From assembly GCA_023428865.1 (NCBI GenBank), contig JAEYWT010000387.1:1-7587 (forward strand): a stretch of DNA of 7,587 nucleotides, read 5' to 3'. Below the pieces are notes generated by a model, which worked only from the letters and a program-made list of their open reading frames with translations, did no database searches and was not told the origin of the DNA. Positions within the stretch are counted from its first letter, which is position 1. Each line of letters begins with the position of its first letter. This DNA comes from Bacteroidota bacterium (GTDB taxonomy: Bacteria > Bacteroidota > Bacteroidia > Flavobacteriales_F > PHOS-HE28). Shown piece by piece: positions 1-5,834 of the stretch. Position numbers and translations under genes: made by a program.

Positions 1-18
1 GACCAGAACTGATCGACA

Positions 19-807
19 ATGGAACAGTTGCAGATCCGCACCATGGCCGAATTCGCCGCTGCCGGCGAAGTGCCCGAAGTATTGTTCTGGGTGGGCTGCG
101 CAGGTTCGTTCGACGACCGCGCGAAGAAGATCACCAAGGCCTTCGTACGCATCCTCAATGCGGCCAAGGTCAAGTTCGCCATCTTAGGGCAGGAAGAAAC
201 GTGTACCGGTGATCCAGCGCGCCGCGCGGGTAATGAGTTCCTGTTCCAGATGCAGGCTTTGCAGAACGTCACCGTGTTGAACGGATATGGCGTGAAGCGC
301 ATCGTCACCGCCTGTCCGCATTGTTTCAACACACTGAAGAACGAATACCCGGCGTTGGGTGGCACCTACGAAGTGTTGCACCACACACAATTCATCAACG
401 CGTTGATGAAAGAGGAGCGCATCAAGGTGGAAGGCGGCAGTTTCAAAGGCAAGCGCATCACCTTCCACGACCCGTGTTACCTGGGTCGCGGTAACAACGA
501 ATACGAAGCGCCGCGCGAGGTGTTGTTGAAGTTGGATGCCGCGCTGGTGGAATTGAAGCGCAGCAAGCAGAACGGCCTGTGTTGCGGTGCCGGTGGGGCA
601 CAGATGTTCAAGGAAGCCGAACCCGGCACCCGCGAGGTGAACACCGAACGCAGCGAAGAAGCCCTGGCCGCAGAACCACAGGTGATCGCCGCCGGTTGCC
701 CGTTCTGCAACACCATGTTGACGGATGGTGTGAAGCATTTCAACAAGGAGGGCGAGGTCCGCGTGAAGGACATCGCCGAATTGGTGGCGGAGGCGGGGGA
801 TCTGTGA
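19..807 (+). CDS. (Fe-S)-binding protein with two CCG domains, heterodisulfide reductase subunit B-like
   Basis: A 262-residue cytoplasmic iron-sulfur protein of the CCG-domain family (heterodisulfide reductase B, GlpC, LutA and related subunits), which usually passes electrons as part of a complex with a 4Fe-4S ferredoxin-type subunit. The C-terminal CCG repeat is complete: Cys153 (HDPCYLGR), Cys188-Cys189 (CCGAGG) and Cys227/Cys230 (CPFC). The N-terminal repeat has Cys27 (WVGCAGS), Cys62 and Cys99/Cys102 (CPHC), but the usual Cys-Cys pair is Thr61-Cys62. The wording matches Bacteroidota homologues I recall almost end to end, so the length looks complete. The start is well fixed: an in-frame TGA lies at 10-12, only two codons before the ATG. 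That TGA may also be the stop of a preceding partner gene. The specific electron donor and acceptor cannot be told from sequence; the name 'CoB-CoM heterodisulfide reductase' should not be taken literally in a non-methanogen. Confidence 0.93.
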   Translation: MEQLQIRTMAEFAAAGEVPEVLFWVGCAGSFDDRAKKITKAFVRILNAAKVKFAILGQEETCTGDPARRAGNEFLFQMQALQNVTVLNGYGVKRIVTACPHCFNTLKNEYPALGGTYEVLHHTQFINALMKEERIKVEGGSFKGKRITFHDPCYLGRGNNEYEAPREVLLKLDAALVELKRSKQNGLCCGAGGAQMFKEAEPGTREVNTERSEEALAAEPQVIAAGCPFCNTMLTDGVKHFNKEGEVRVKDIAELVAEAGDL

Positions 808-823
808 GATACACTTCTGCAAC

Positions 824-1111
824 ATGGAATTGCGGAATCAATTCATGCGGGTCGAGTGGTTTCACGATCTACCTGATGAACCTGTGCTTCTCTTTTCCGA
901 ACTGAACAACGACCGCATGGAAGTCAGGAAGGTCGAAGTATTCCGTAATGGAACCATGGCGTTCGCAAGTTCAGTCCAATCTTCTGGAGCTATCGAACTC
1001 AGTTATGAGCCCATTCCATCCATTGCTGAGATCTCAAAGGACCCACAATTCAATCCGCAAGAGATCAGTTCTTCCGAGTTCGAAAGGATATGGACCTTGG
1101 CCCTTCGTTAG
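824..1111 (+). CDS. DUF6881-family small protein
   Basis: A 95-residue soluble protein with no signal peptide or membrane segment. It matches the recalled pattern of the DUF6881 family: RVEWFHDLPDEPVLLFSEL near the N-terminus, the charged stretch EVRKVEVFRNG (33-43), then IPSIAEISKDPQF (64-76) and a C-terminal ISSSEFERIW (81-90). The family's molecular function is not established; members are often found as lone small genes in accessory regions. The first ATG (824) is 16 bp after the upstream stop. The second ATG (845, Met8) fits the usual family N-terminus better and may be the true start; neither has a recognisable ribosome site. The gene is visibly poorer in GC than the iron-sulfur gene before it (roughly 45-50% in 60-base lines against about 65%), which suggests separate origin. 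It could be cotranscribed from upstream. Whether it is an immunity-type protein is speculation. Confidence 0.8.
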   Translation: MELRNQFMRVEWFHDLPDEPVLLFSELNNDRMEVRKVEVFRNGTMAFASSVQSSGAIELSYEPIPSIAEISKDPQFNPQEISSSEFERIWTLALR

Positions 1112-1208
1112 GGACCTTGTTGTCCTGCCGCGTACACTCGAAGTTACCCCAGAATGCTGCTAAGTTTCCATTGTAGGCCCTGATAACCTCGGACGAGCGT
1201 GATGCATC

Positions 1209-1216
1209 TATCTTTG
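1209..1216 (+). promoter_or_regulatory. Candidate Bacteroidota -7 promoter element for the toxin-antitoxin pair
   Basis: TATCTTTG fits the Bacteroidota sigma factor -7 consensus TAnnTTTG exactly and lies 17 bp before the antitoxin ATG, which would give a very short leader. No clear TTG-type -33 element is seen at the expected spacing of about 19-21 bp, so this is only a candidate. It lies in the 122-bp gap after the DUF6881 gene, consistent with the toxin-antitoxin pair having its own promoter. Confidence 0.4.
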
Positions 1217-1233
1217 CAAGACTTCCTTCGCCG

Positions 1234-1458
1234 ATGAAACCCGACGCCATCCGCCACGAGCTGATCGAATGGATCAGTAAGCTAGAGGATCAAGGTCTAC
1301 TTGGTTCCCTGTTAGGCATCAAGAAGGCCACCCAGCAGGTAGACTGGACGGAAGCGCTTTCTCCGGAGGAACGTCATTCCATCGAGCGTGGATTGGATGA
1401 TCTGAAGCACGGTCGGACGACAAGTAGCAAGGACTTCTGGGCACGTCATGGCCGTTGA
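1234..1458 (+). CDS. Antitoxin of a type II toxin-antitoxin pair
   Basis: A 74-residue charged protein encoded directly before a RelE/ParE-type toxin. The N-terminal half (IRHELIEWISKLEDQGLLGSL, residues 6-26) looks helical. The C-terminal half has the segment LSPEERHSIERGLDDLKHGR (42-61), which recurs in Bacteroidota antitoxins: an 'xSIExGLxDLxxGRxxSSxxFW' pattern followed by a basic tail. I do not see a clear ribbon-helix-helix or HTH DNA-binding domain, so the family (ParD-like, RelB-like or an unnamed Bacteroidota group) is open. In known systems the antitoxin binds and neutralises the toxin and usually represses its own promoter. The stop codon lies 11 bp inside the toxin gene, so the two are probably translationally coupled. 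A TAnnTTTG promoter element sits 17 bp upstream of the ATG. Confidence 0.8.
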   Translation: MKPDAIRHELIEWISKLEDQGLLGSLLGIKKATQQVDWTEALSPEERHSIERGLDDLKHGRTTSSKDFWARHGR

Positions 1459-1738
1459 GCGCGAAGTGCGCTGGTCCGACGAAGCAACCGCGAATGTGGA
1501 CGCTATCAAGGACTTCATTCGTTTGCAATGGAGCGAATGGGAGGTGGCCGTCTTCCTCGATCTTCTCCAGCAATTCGAGCCATTAGTGGTCCAGTTCCCC
1601 AATGGTTACCAACGCTCAGGCCTTTTCCCTGGATGCCGTCGCGCGGTTATACACCCTAACGTTTCGGTTGTGTATAGAGTTAGCAGTATCATGATCGAGG
1701 TAGTTACGGTATACGACAACCGTTCTTCACGTAGTTGA
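1448..1738 (+). CDS. RelE/ParE-superfamily toxin
   Basis: A 96-residue protein with the RelE/ParE fold pattern. The N-terminal strand VRWSDEATANVDAIKDFIR (7-25) is the classic 'xWSxxAxxxLxxIxxyI' start. It is followed by a helix, then the FPNGYQRSGLFPGCRRAVIHP core (51-71), a strand VSVVYRV (73-79) and the end strand IEVVTVYDNR (83-92). The paired arginines in GCRR and the terminal DNR are in the places where family members carry conserved basic residues. Known members are either ribosome-dependent mRNA endonucleases (RelE) or gyrase poisons (ParE); sequence alone does not separate these here. The gene appears intact, with no frameshift. It follows the antitoxin with an 11-bp overlap in a different frame. 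GC drops toward its 3' end (about 43% in the last 60 bases), in keeping with an acquired module. Confidence 0.88.
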   Translation: MAVEREVRWSDEATANVDAIKDFIRLQWSEWEVAVFLDLLQQFEPLVVQFPNGYQRSGLFPGCRRAVIHPNVSVVYRVSSIMIEVVTVYDNRSSRS

Positions 1739-1848
1739 AGGGGGCAACAGACAGCGACATGCGTCACGTCTACGTCATCCTTTCGGGTGCATATACCACC
1801 CCTACCGTACCTTGCGTTCCCCGTGTTGAACGAAACGTGTGACCGATC

Positions 1849-2358
1849 ATGACCGCAACAGCACCATCACCGGCTAAACGCCTTATCGACCTTCCTGATC
1901 ACGCCCGCTTGTGGGTGTACAAAACCGCACGCGACCTCAGCCACGCCGAACAGAACCTCGTGCGCGATCGCGGCGCTGCGTTCACCGGCTCGTGGGCCGC
2001 GCACGGCACTCCGTTGGATGCTGCTGTTGACGTGTTGCACAACCGTTTCGTCGTGATAGCCGTGGACGAAGAACAGGCCTTGGCCAGCGGGTGCAGCATC
2101 GACAAGAGCGTAGGCTTCGTCAAGAACTTGGAGCACGACCTCAACCTGATGCTCACCGACCGCATGATCGTCGTGTACGAAGGTGCGAATGGCATCACCA
2201 GTTGTCGCCTACAAGACCTGCCAGCCTTGTTGAAGGAAGGCACCATTACTGGAGACACCATGGTCTTCGACGACCTGGTGCCAACCCTCGGCGACCTGCG
2301 CACCCGTTTCCGCATGCCGTTGCGTGGCACCTGGCTGGAGCGTTACCTCGGCGCCTAG
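1849..2358 (+). CDS. Conserved Bacteroidota protein commonly mislabelled 'ABC transporter ATPase'
   Basis: A 169-residue soluble protein. It matches, from memory, a short (about 160 aa) family that is widespread in Flavobacteriales and often named 'ABC transporter ATPase'. Conserved-looking positions include LWVY (21-24), FTGSWAAHG (45-53), NRFVVIAVDE (65-74), ASGCSIDKSV (79-88), a DRM at 104-106, VFDDLV (139-144) and a terminal TWLERYL (161-167). There is no Walker A, Walker B or ABC signature, so it is not an ATPase; the name is a propagated error and the real function is unknown. The invariant-looking GCSID motif around Cys82 is the most likely functional site. The ATG at 1849 is the first good start after the 110-bp gap following the toxin gene. 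A degenerate promoter-like TACCTTGC lies at 1809-1816, one base off the TAnnTTTG spacing. Confidence 0.8.
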   Translation: MTATAPSPAKRLIDLPDHARLWVYKTARDLSHAEQNLVRDRGAAFTGSWAAHGTPLDAAVDVLHNRFVVIAVDEEQALASGCSIDKSVGFVKNLEHDLNLMLTDRMIVVYEGANGITSCRLQDLPALLKEGTITGDTMVFDDLVPTLGDLRTRFRMPLRGTWLERYLGA

Positions 2359-2436
2359 GACGATCCGTGACGAACGGCACCACCGTGGTTTCGGCGGAGA
2401 GGCTGTTCGGCGCGGCCATGGTTTATTTGCATCACC

Positions 2437-3009
2437 ATGTCGCGTCGGCAACAGAAGCGAACGGCGGAAGATCTGCTCGGGTTGGGGTTCACCCACCAGC
2501 AGGTGCATGACCAGCTCATGCGCGAATACCCCGACGCGAAGCCCAAGCGTTTGGCAGAGATGTTGCGCTACATGCCATCGCTGTGGGCGAAGGAACGGCT
2601 GGAGAAACAACATCAGTTGCTCCTTGGGTTGATCCTGTTGAACGGTGCATTGCATCTCTGGCATCAGTTCGAGCCCACCACCTTCCGTTGGGAACATGCC
2701 CATCGCTTCATCAGCGTAGTGCCTTTCGCCACCATGCTCGTGTGGTGGGGTATCAAGCGCTGGCGTGGTGAGTTGTTCCAGTGGGTTGGCATTGGGAACG
2801 TGCTGGGAGCTTTGGGTCTGATCAAGCAGCTGAAGGCTTTCGCGCAAGGCGAGGTGGATCCGTGGAACATGCTATTCGGGGTGTTCGCACTCGCCATCGG
2901 CATTCTGGCCTATGCCATCTTCAAGCAGGCCTTCCCGAAGTACACCATGTCGCATGATGGCCTACACGGTGTGCCGCGTGTCACCTTCGCCCCGACGGTG
3001 GTGATATAG
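2437..3009 (+). CDS. Unrecognised membrane protein with four predicted helices
   Basis: A 190-residue protein that I do not recognise. Residues 1-58 are a soluble, strongly basic and helical segment (for example RTAEDLLGLGFTHQQVHDQL, 8-27, and KRLAEMLRYMPSLWAKERLE, 37-56). Then come four hydrophobic stretches: about 60-78, 90-108, 113-131 and 144-164. The loop after the second stretch (KRWRGE) is basic, consistent with a cytoplasmic side; the tail after 165 is mostly polar. The short gap before it (78 bp after the preceding gene, same strand) makes cotranscription with the 'ABC ATPase'-type gene possible. A weak TTTATTTG (2422-2429) could be a promoter element. It ends two bases before the stop of the convergent hydrolase gene. 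Function cannot be assigned; the N-terminal part might bind something cytoplasmic, but no known domain is evident. Confidence 0.75.
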   Translation: MSRRQQKRTAEDLLGLGFTHQQVHDQLMREYPDAKPKRLAEMLRYMPSLWAKERLEKQHQLLLGLILLNGALHLWHQFEPTTFRWEHAHRFISVVPFATMLVWWGIKRWRGELFQWVGIGNVLGALGLIKQLKAFAQGEVDPWNMLFGVFALAIGILAYAIFKQAFPKYTMSHDGLHGVPRVTFAPTVVI

Positions 3010-3014
3010 CGCTA
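3007..3014. other. Palindrome shared by two convergent stop codons
   Basis: TAGCGCTA is a perfect 8-bp palindrome. Its left TAG ends the membrane-protein gene on the + strand and its right CTA is the TAG stop of the hydrolase gene on the - strand. Only two bases separate the genes, so there is no room for a separate terminator and read-through between the two transcripts is likely. Confidence 0.9.
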
Positions 3015-4259
3015 GGGCAAGAGCATGCCCCAATAGCCGAGCAGGGCCAGGAATGGAAGAAGCGTGGTGGCTACGCACCACAAGGGCCAAGTGCGCTGCA
3101 TTCTGGCAGCCCACGCGCGGTGGAATAAATAGGCGGTGAACAGGAAGAGCACGAGCGGTAACCAGGCAAACCATGTTACCACATCGGCGAGGCCGAAGTA
3201 GTAGACGCCTTCTTGCATCAACAGCACATCGATCAACGTGATGGTGATCGCACTAGCAAGACCTGCCATGATGGGCGTGAAATGATCGACTTGCATGTTT
3301 CGAATACGACCGATCACAGCACGCACGGTATGGTACAATGCGATACACCCCACGATGCCCGCGATGCCTGCCAGGGCGAGCAAGGTCCAGAACAGCCAAC
3401 GATGATGGAATGGCGTGAGGTATCCGATTAATCGATCGTACTCTGGTCGTGGCCCGAAGAGCGTGGCCATATCAACCGTGCGATCGCCCTTGGCCAACTC
3501 TTCTTTCAGATCGAAGGTGACCACTTCGCTGAAATCGTGGTAGAAGTAGAGGTGGGCTTTTGCGGTGGTGGGCTCGAACAGGACACTGAACAAGGTTCCT
3601 TCGCCCATCCGATCGCGACAGGCGGTCATCGTCTTCAAGACATCGCGTGCTTCTTCGTAGGAGGCGCCGCTACCGGCGGTCAAAAGCGCTCGGCCGCGCT
3701 GCAAACGTGGTATCGGAATGGCGGATGGATCGGCACATTGGCCCATACGCCAGTTGCCCACCGCGAACCAAGGGTCGTGGCCTTCGATGATCGTGTCGTT
3801 CTCCACGATGAGGTAGCCGCCGTGTTGGTCGGCCATGAAGATCATGGCGCTTGGGAGGATACTGTGGTCATAGTTGCGCAGCATGGCGGCTGCTTCCTGC
3901 ACGGTGGCGCAAGAGCGTAGCACCAGGGGCATCAGGTCGCTGAAGTGTAGCGCCTTCAAGCCGGGCGTGGGTTGCACCTCTTTGGGTTGTATACCCAGGC
4001 CGTCATACATCAACCCCATCTCGTTCATGCCGATCTGGTCGATCATCGCACGCAAGGGATGGCCGTTGTAATGCGCGAAGTAGATGGCACCATAGTCCCC
4101 ATTTCGACCTTGTTCCATGCGTACATTGGCGTTGATGCTCCACGCATCCTCGTTACAACCGATGAACGAGCGACCGTCCTGCGAAACGGTAAAGGCCGTA
4201 CACGCCAGAGCCGGCAAGGCTTGGCAGAGAAGGGCGAGCAACAAGGTGGTACAGCGCAT
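3012..4259 (-). CDS. Exported Ntn-hydrolase-type linear amide hydrolase with a C-terminal membrane domain
   Basis: A 415-residue protein of the Cys-nucleophile Ntn-hydrolase group (choloylglycine hydrolase, penicillin V acylase and C45 acyltransferase relatives), which cleave linear C-N amide bonds. Residues 1-19 form a signal peptide ending ALA; cleavage there leaves Cys20 as the new N-terminus, the expected nucleophile. The following CTAFTVSQDGRSFIGCNEDAW (from residue 20) matches the family's 'C-x-x-F...GxNxD' start, with Asp38 in the NEDAW segment. AVGNWRM (166-172) may hold the oxyanion Asn169, and RLQRGRALL (185-193) resembles the usual downstream Arg motif. The catalytic domain ends near 285. 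Four hydrophobic helices follow: about 288-311, 328-347, 358-380 and 391-413. Basic loops at 312-320 and 381-389 suggest cytoplasmic sides, so the hydrolase faces the periplasm. It starts 35 bp after the DoxX-like gene and is probably in its operon. The substrate is unknown. Confidence 0.85.
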   Translation of the reverse strand: MRCTTLLLALLCQALPALACTAFTVSQDGRSFIGCNEDAWSINANVRMEQGRNGDYGAIYFAHYNGHPLRAMIDQIGMNEMGLMYDGLGIQPKEVQPTPGLKALHFSDLMPLVLRSCATVQEAAAMLRNYDHSILPSAMIFMADQHGGYLIVENDTIIEGHDPWFAVGNWRMGQCADPSAIPIPRLQRGRALLTAGSGASYEEARDVLKTMTACRDRMGEGTLFSVLFEPTTAKAHLYFYHDFSEVVTFDLKEELAKGDRTVDMATLFGPRPEYDRLIGYLTPFHHRWLFWTLLALAGIAGIVGCIALYHTVRAVIGRIRNMQVDHFTPIMAGLASAITITLIDVLLMQEGVYYFGLADVVTWFAWLPLVLFLFTAYLFHRAWAARMQRTWPLWCVATTLLPFLALLGYWGMLLP

Positions 4260-4294
4260 GTGGAATGAATGCCGAACCTAGGTGTTGGTAACGT

Positions 4295-4822
4295 TCAATG
4301 GGTGATCCAGAATTCGAGCTGGAGACTGATGGCCAAAACCACGGCTGCACCTGCGGCGAGCCAGTACCAGCGGATCGAATGGTTGGTTGGTTCCGGAGCA
4401 AGGAAGGCATGCCAGATCCGCAACACGTGCGCGCGGTTGAGCCAAAGGATGATGACAGTGAGCGCCTGGTATACGATGGCGGCACGCAGCGCAACTTCCA
4501 GCACACCGTAGAAGATATCCTGCGCGATCACATTCACCAGCACGGTCGTAACGACCAAGCAGCCGAGCAGTACCGTGCGGCGGAAGAGTAGCATGCCCGC
4601 ACCGAGTACCTCCACGATCCCTAAGAATTTCGCATACCCGATGGAGTGGCCATAGAAGGCCCACATGAGCTGTTGGCCGGTCAGCGAATTCACTGGATCG
4701 GAGATGTCCGACGTGGGGGAGAACTGCACCGTTTTCGCGAAGCCATAGACGAATAGGGAAAGCGCCACGTGCCATCGCAGGCCCAGTTCAACGATGGGAA
4801 GGAGTTGGTGCCGTTGGAGCAT
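4295..4822 (-). CDS. DoxX-like membrane protein
   Basis: A 175-residue inner-membrane protein of the DoxX-like superfamily. Hydrophobic segments lie at about 10-30, 62-80, 82-105, 111-129 and 152-169. The stretch WAFYGHSIGYAKFLGIVEVL (54-73), followed by LLFRRTVLLGCLV (78-90) and NVIAQDIFYGV (97-107), is the family's typical signature: an aromatic FYGxS, a glycine/glutamate-rich second helix with 'EVLG', then FRRTxxLG and a conserved Asn in helix 3. Members have been linked to quinone or thiosulfate-related redox and to membrane homeostasis, but the role of most is unknown. It lies upstream of the Ntn-hydrolase gene with a 35-bp gap and so probably heads a two-gene operon. The ATG at 4822 faces the divergent patatin gene, leaving a short promoter region of about 69 bp in which I could not find a convincing TAnnTTTG on this strand. 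Confidence 0.82.
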   Translation of the reverse strand: MLQRHQLLPIVELGLRWHVALSLFVYGFAKTVQFSPTSDISDPVNSLTGQQLMWAFYGHSIGYAKFLGIVEVLGAGMLLFRRTVLLGCLVVTTVLVNVIAQDIFYGVLEVALRAAIVYQALTVIILWLNRAHVLRIWHAFLAPEPTNHSIRWYWLAAGAAVVLAISLQLEFWITH

Positions 4823-4891
4823 GCAGTGAACATACGGTGTAGCCTAGAGGCATCGGCGGTCAATGTTCCAAGCGGTCGTGCGTTTGTATGG

Positions 4892-5659
4892 ATGGCTGCC
4901 GAACTTAGCGGTGTGGAACGTGTGCCCTTCGTGTTGTCTGGTGGTGGTGCCCGTGGTGTGGCGCACATCGGCGTGCTGCGTGCCTGCGCTGAATCCGGTA
5001 TACTACCCTCGGCGATCAGCGGTACCAGTGCTGGTGCGTTGGTGGGTGCTTTCATCGCGGCGGGCCACCGACCGGATGATCTGCAGCGCTTGTTGCAGGA
5101 TGAATGGCAACTGCACCGCACACGCTGGCGGGTGCTGCGCGGCGAGTGGCTTACGCAACGGCGCATCGGCGAATTCCTACAGGCGAACCTCGGTGCCACC
5201 CGATTCGAGGACCTTCGGATACCACTGCATGTATGTGCCACGGACATGGCGCGTGGTGGTCAGCGCATCTTCAGCAGTGGCCCGTTGATCCCGCCGCTGT
5301 TGGCATCCTCTGCGGTGCCCTTGGTCTTTCCACCAGTGGAAATAGAAGGAGTGCCGTATGTGGATGGTGGATTGAGCAACAACCTGCCCATCGAACCCTT
5401 CGATGACCGTCGTGCCGAGGTGATCGCGGTCTATGCCAATCCATTGCCGCCTTACACTGCGCGTCGCACCTGGCGTGGCACGATGGACCGCGTGTTCCAC
5501 CTCAGCTTTCGCGAGCTGGTGGCGCGCTCGTCCAAAGGATGCAGGCTCTACATCGAGCCGCCAGCCTTGTCGCGCTTCGGCATGTTCGATCTGCGACACG
5601 CACGCGAGATCGAGCGGATCGGCTATGGGTATACGCAGGAGCTACTGCGTGACCGTTGA
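4892..5659 (+). CDS. Patatin-like phospholipase (RssA-type)
   Basis: A 255-residue predicted lipid acyl hydrolase. The patatin catalytic dyad is intact: the oxyanion loop SGGGARG (16-22), the nucleophile Ser46 in GTSAG, and the catalytic Asp158 in VDGG (followed by the typical LSNNLPIEP). These residues define the family, which cleaves acyl esters of phospholipids or other lipids. No signal peptide is seen, so it should be cytosolic or peripherally membrane-bound. I chose the ATG at 4892 because the family normally starts only about 10-15 residues before SGGGARG. A longer in-frame start at 4769 exists, but it would add 41 residues of unfamily-like sequence and overlap the divergent DoxX-like gene by 54 bp. 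The gene is divergent from the DoxX/Ntn-hydrolase pair. The C-terminal end (HAREIERIGYGYT) is ordinary for the family. Substrate is unknown. Confidence 0.9.
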   Translation: MAAELSGVERVPFVLSGGGARGVAHIGVLRACAESGILPSAISGTSAGALVGAFIAAGHRPDDLQRLLQDEWQLHRTRWRVLRGEWLTQRRIGEFLQANLGATRFEDLRIPLHVCATDMARGGQRIFSSGPLIPPLLASSAVPLVFPPVEIEGVPYVDGGLSNNLPIEPFDDRRAEVIAVYANPLPPYTARRTWRGTMDRVFHLSFRELVARSSKGCRLYIEPPALSRFGMFDLRHAREIERIGYGYTQELLRDR

Positions 5660-5834
5660 ACAGCGCGACCAGCGTTCGGATCGTGGTGTGCTATCCACAT
5701 TTTAGTGGCGTATTTGGGATGAGGGTTGCCCAACTGGCTGGCCCAGCCTTGTGCACTGCGCTTGGGTAGCGGGCATGTGGCCTGTGGTGCGGAAATGGCA
5801 TGGGTAAATTCGTAGTGCCCGGTGTATACACGCG
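5660..5834. other. 175-bp non-coding gap with two small hairpins
   Basis: No credible gene is seen here. Two short inverted repeats lie close together: TTGGG (5714-5718) with CCCAA (5729-5733), and GGCTG (5736-5740) with CAGCC (5744-5748). Neither is followed by a T-run, so a classical intrinsic terminator is not supported. Near the 3' end, TAAATTCG (5805-5812) is one base off the Bacteroidota TAnnTTTG element and lies 22 bp before the next ATG; it could be a weak promoter for the oxidoreductase gene. Confidence 0.4.

Noticed and set aside
1..12. Possible last codons (Asp-Gln-Asn-stop) of an upstream partner gene
   Set aside because: Twelve bases are too few to support a gene call, though the in-frame TGA helps fix the start of the next gene.
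184..825. 213-residue open frame on the - strand opposite the iron-sulfur protein gene
   Set aside because: It lies almost fully antisense to a gene with strong motif evidence; its translation is rich in His, Gln and Val with no recognisable domain, as expected of a shadow frame in GC-rich DNA.
1785..1801. GGGTG/CACCC hairpin after the toxin gene
   Set aside because: The stem is only 5 bp and no T-run follows, so it cannot be called a terminator.
808..1848. Mobile element carrying the toxin-antitoxin block
   Set aside because: No inverted repeats, transposase, integrase or tRNA attachment site are visible, so only the compositional shift is reported.
2209..2847. 212-residue open frame on the - strand across two + strand genes
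   Set aside because: It overlaps both the 'ABC ATPase'-type gene and the four-helix protein gene, with no domain or codon support of its own.
4769..4891. Upstream in-frame extension of the patatin gene
   Set aside because: It would overlap the divergent DoxX-like gene and add residues not seen in family members; the 4892 start gives a normal patatin N-terminus.
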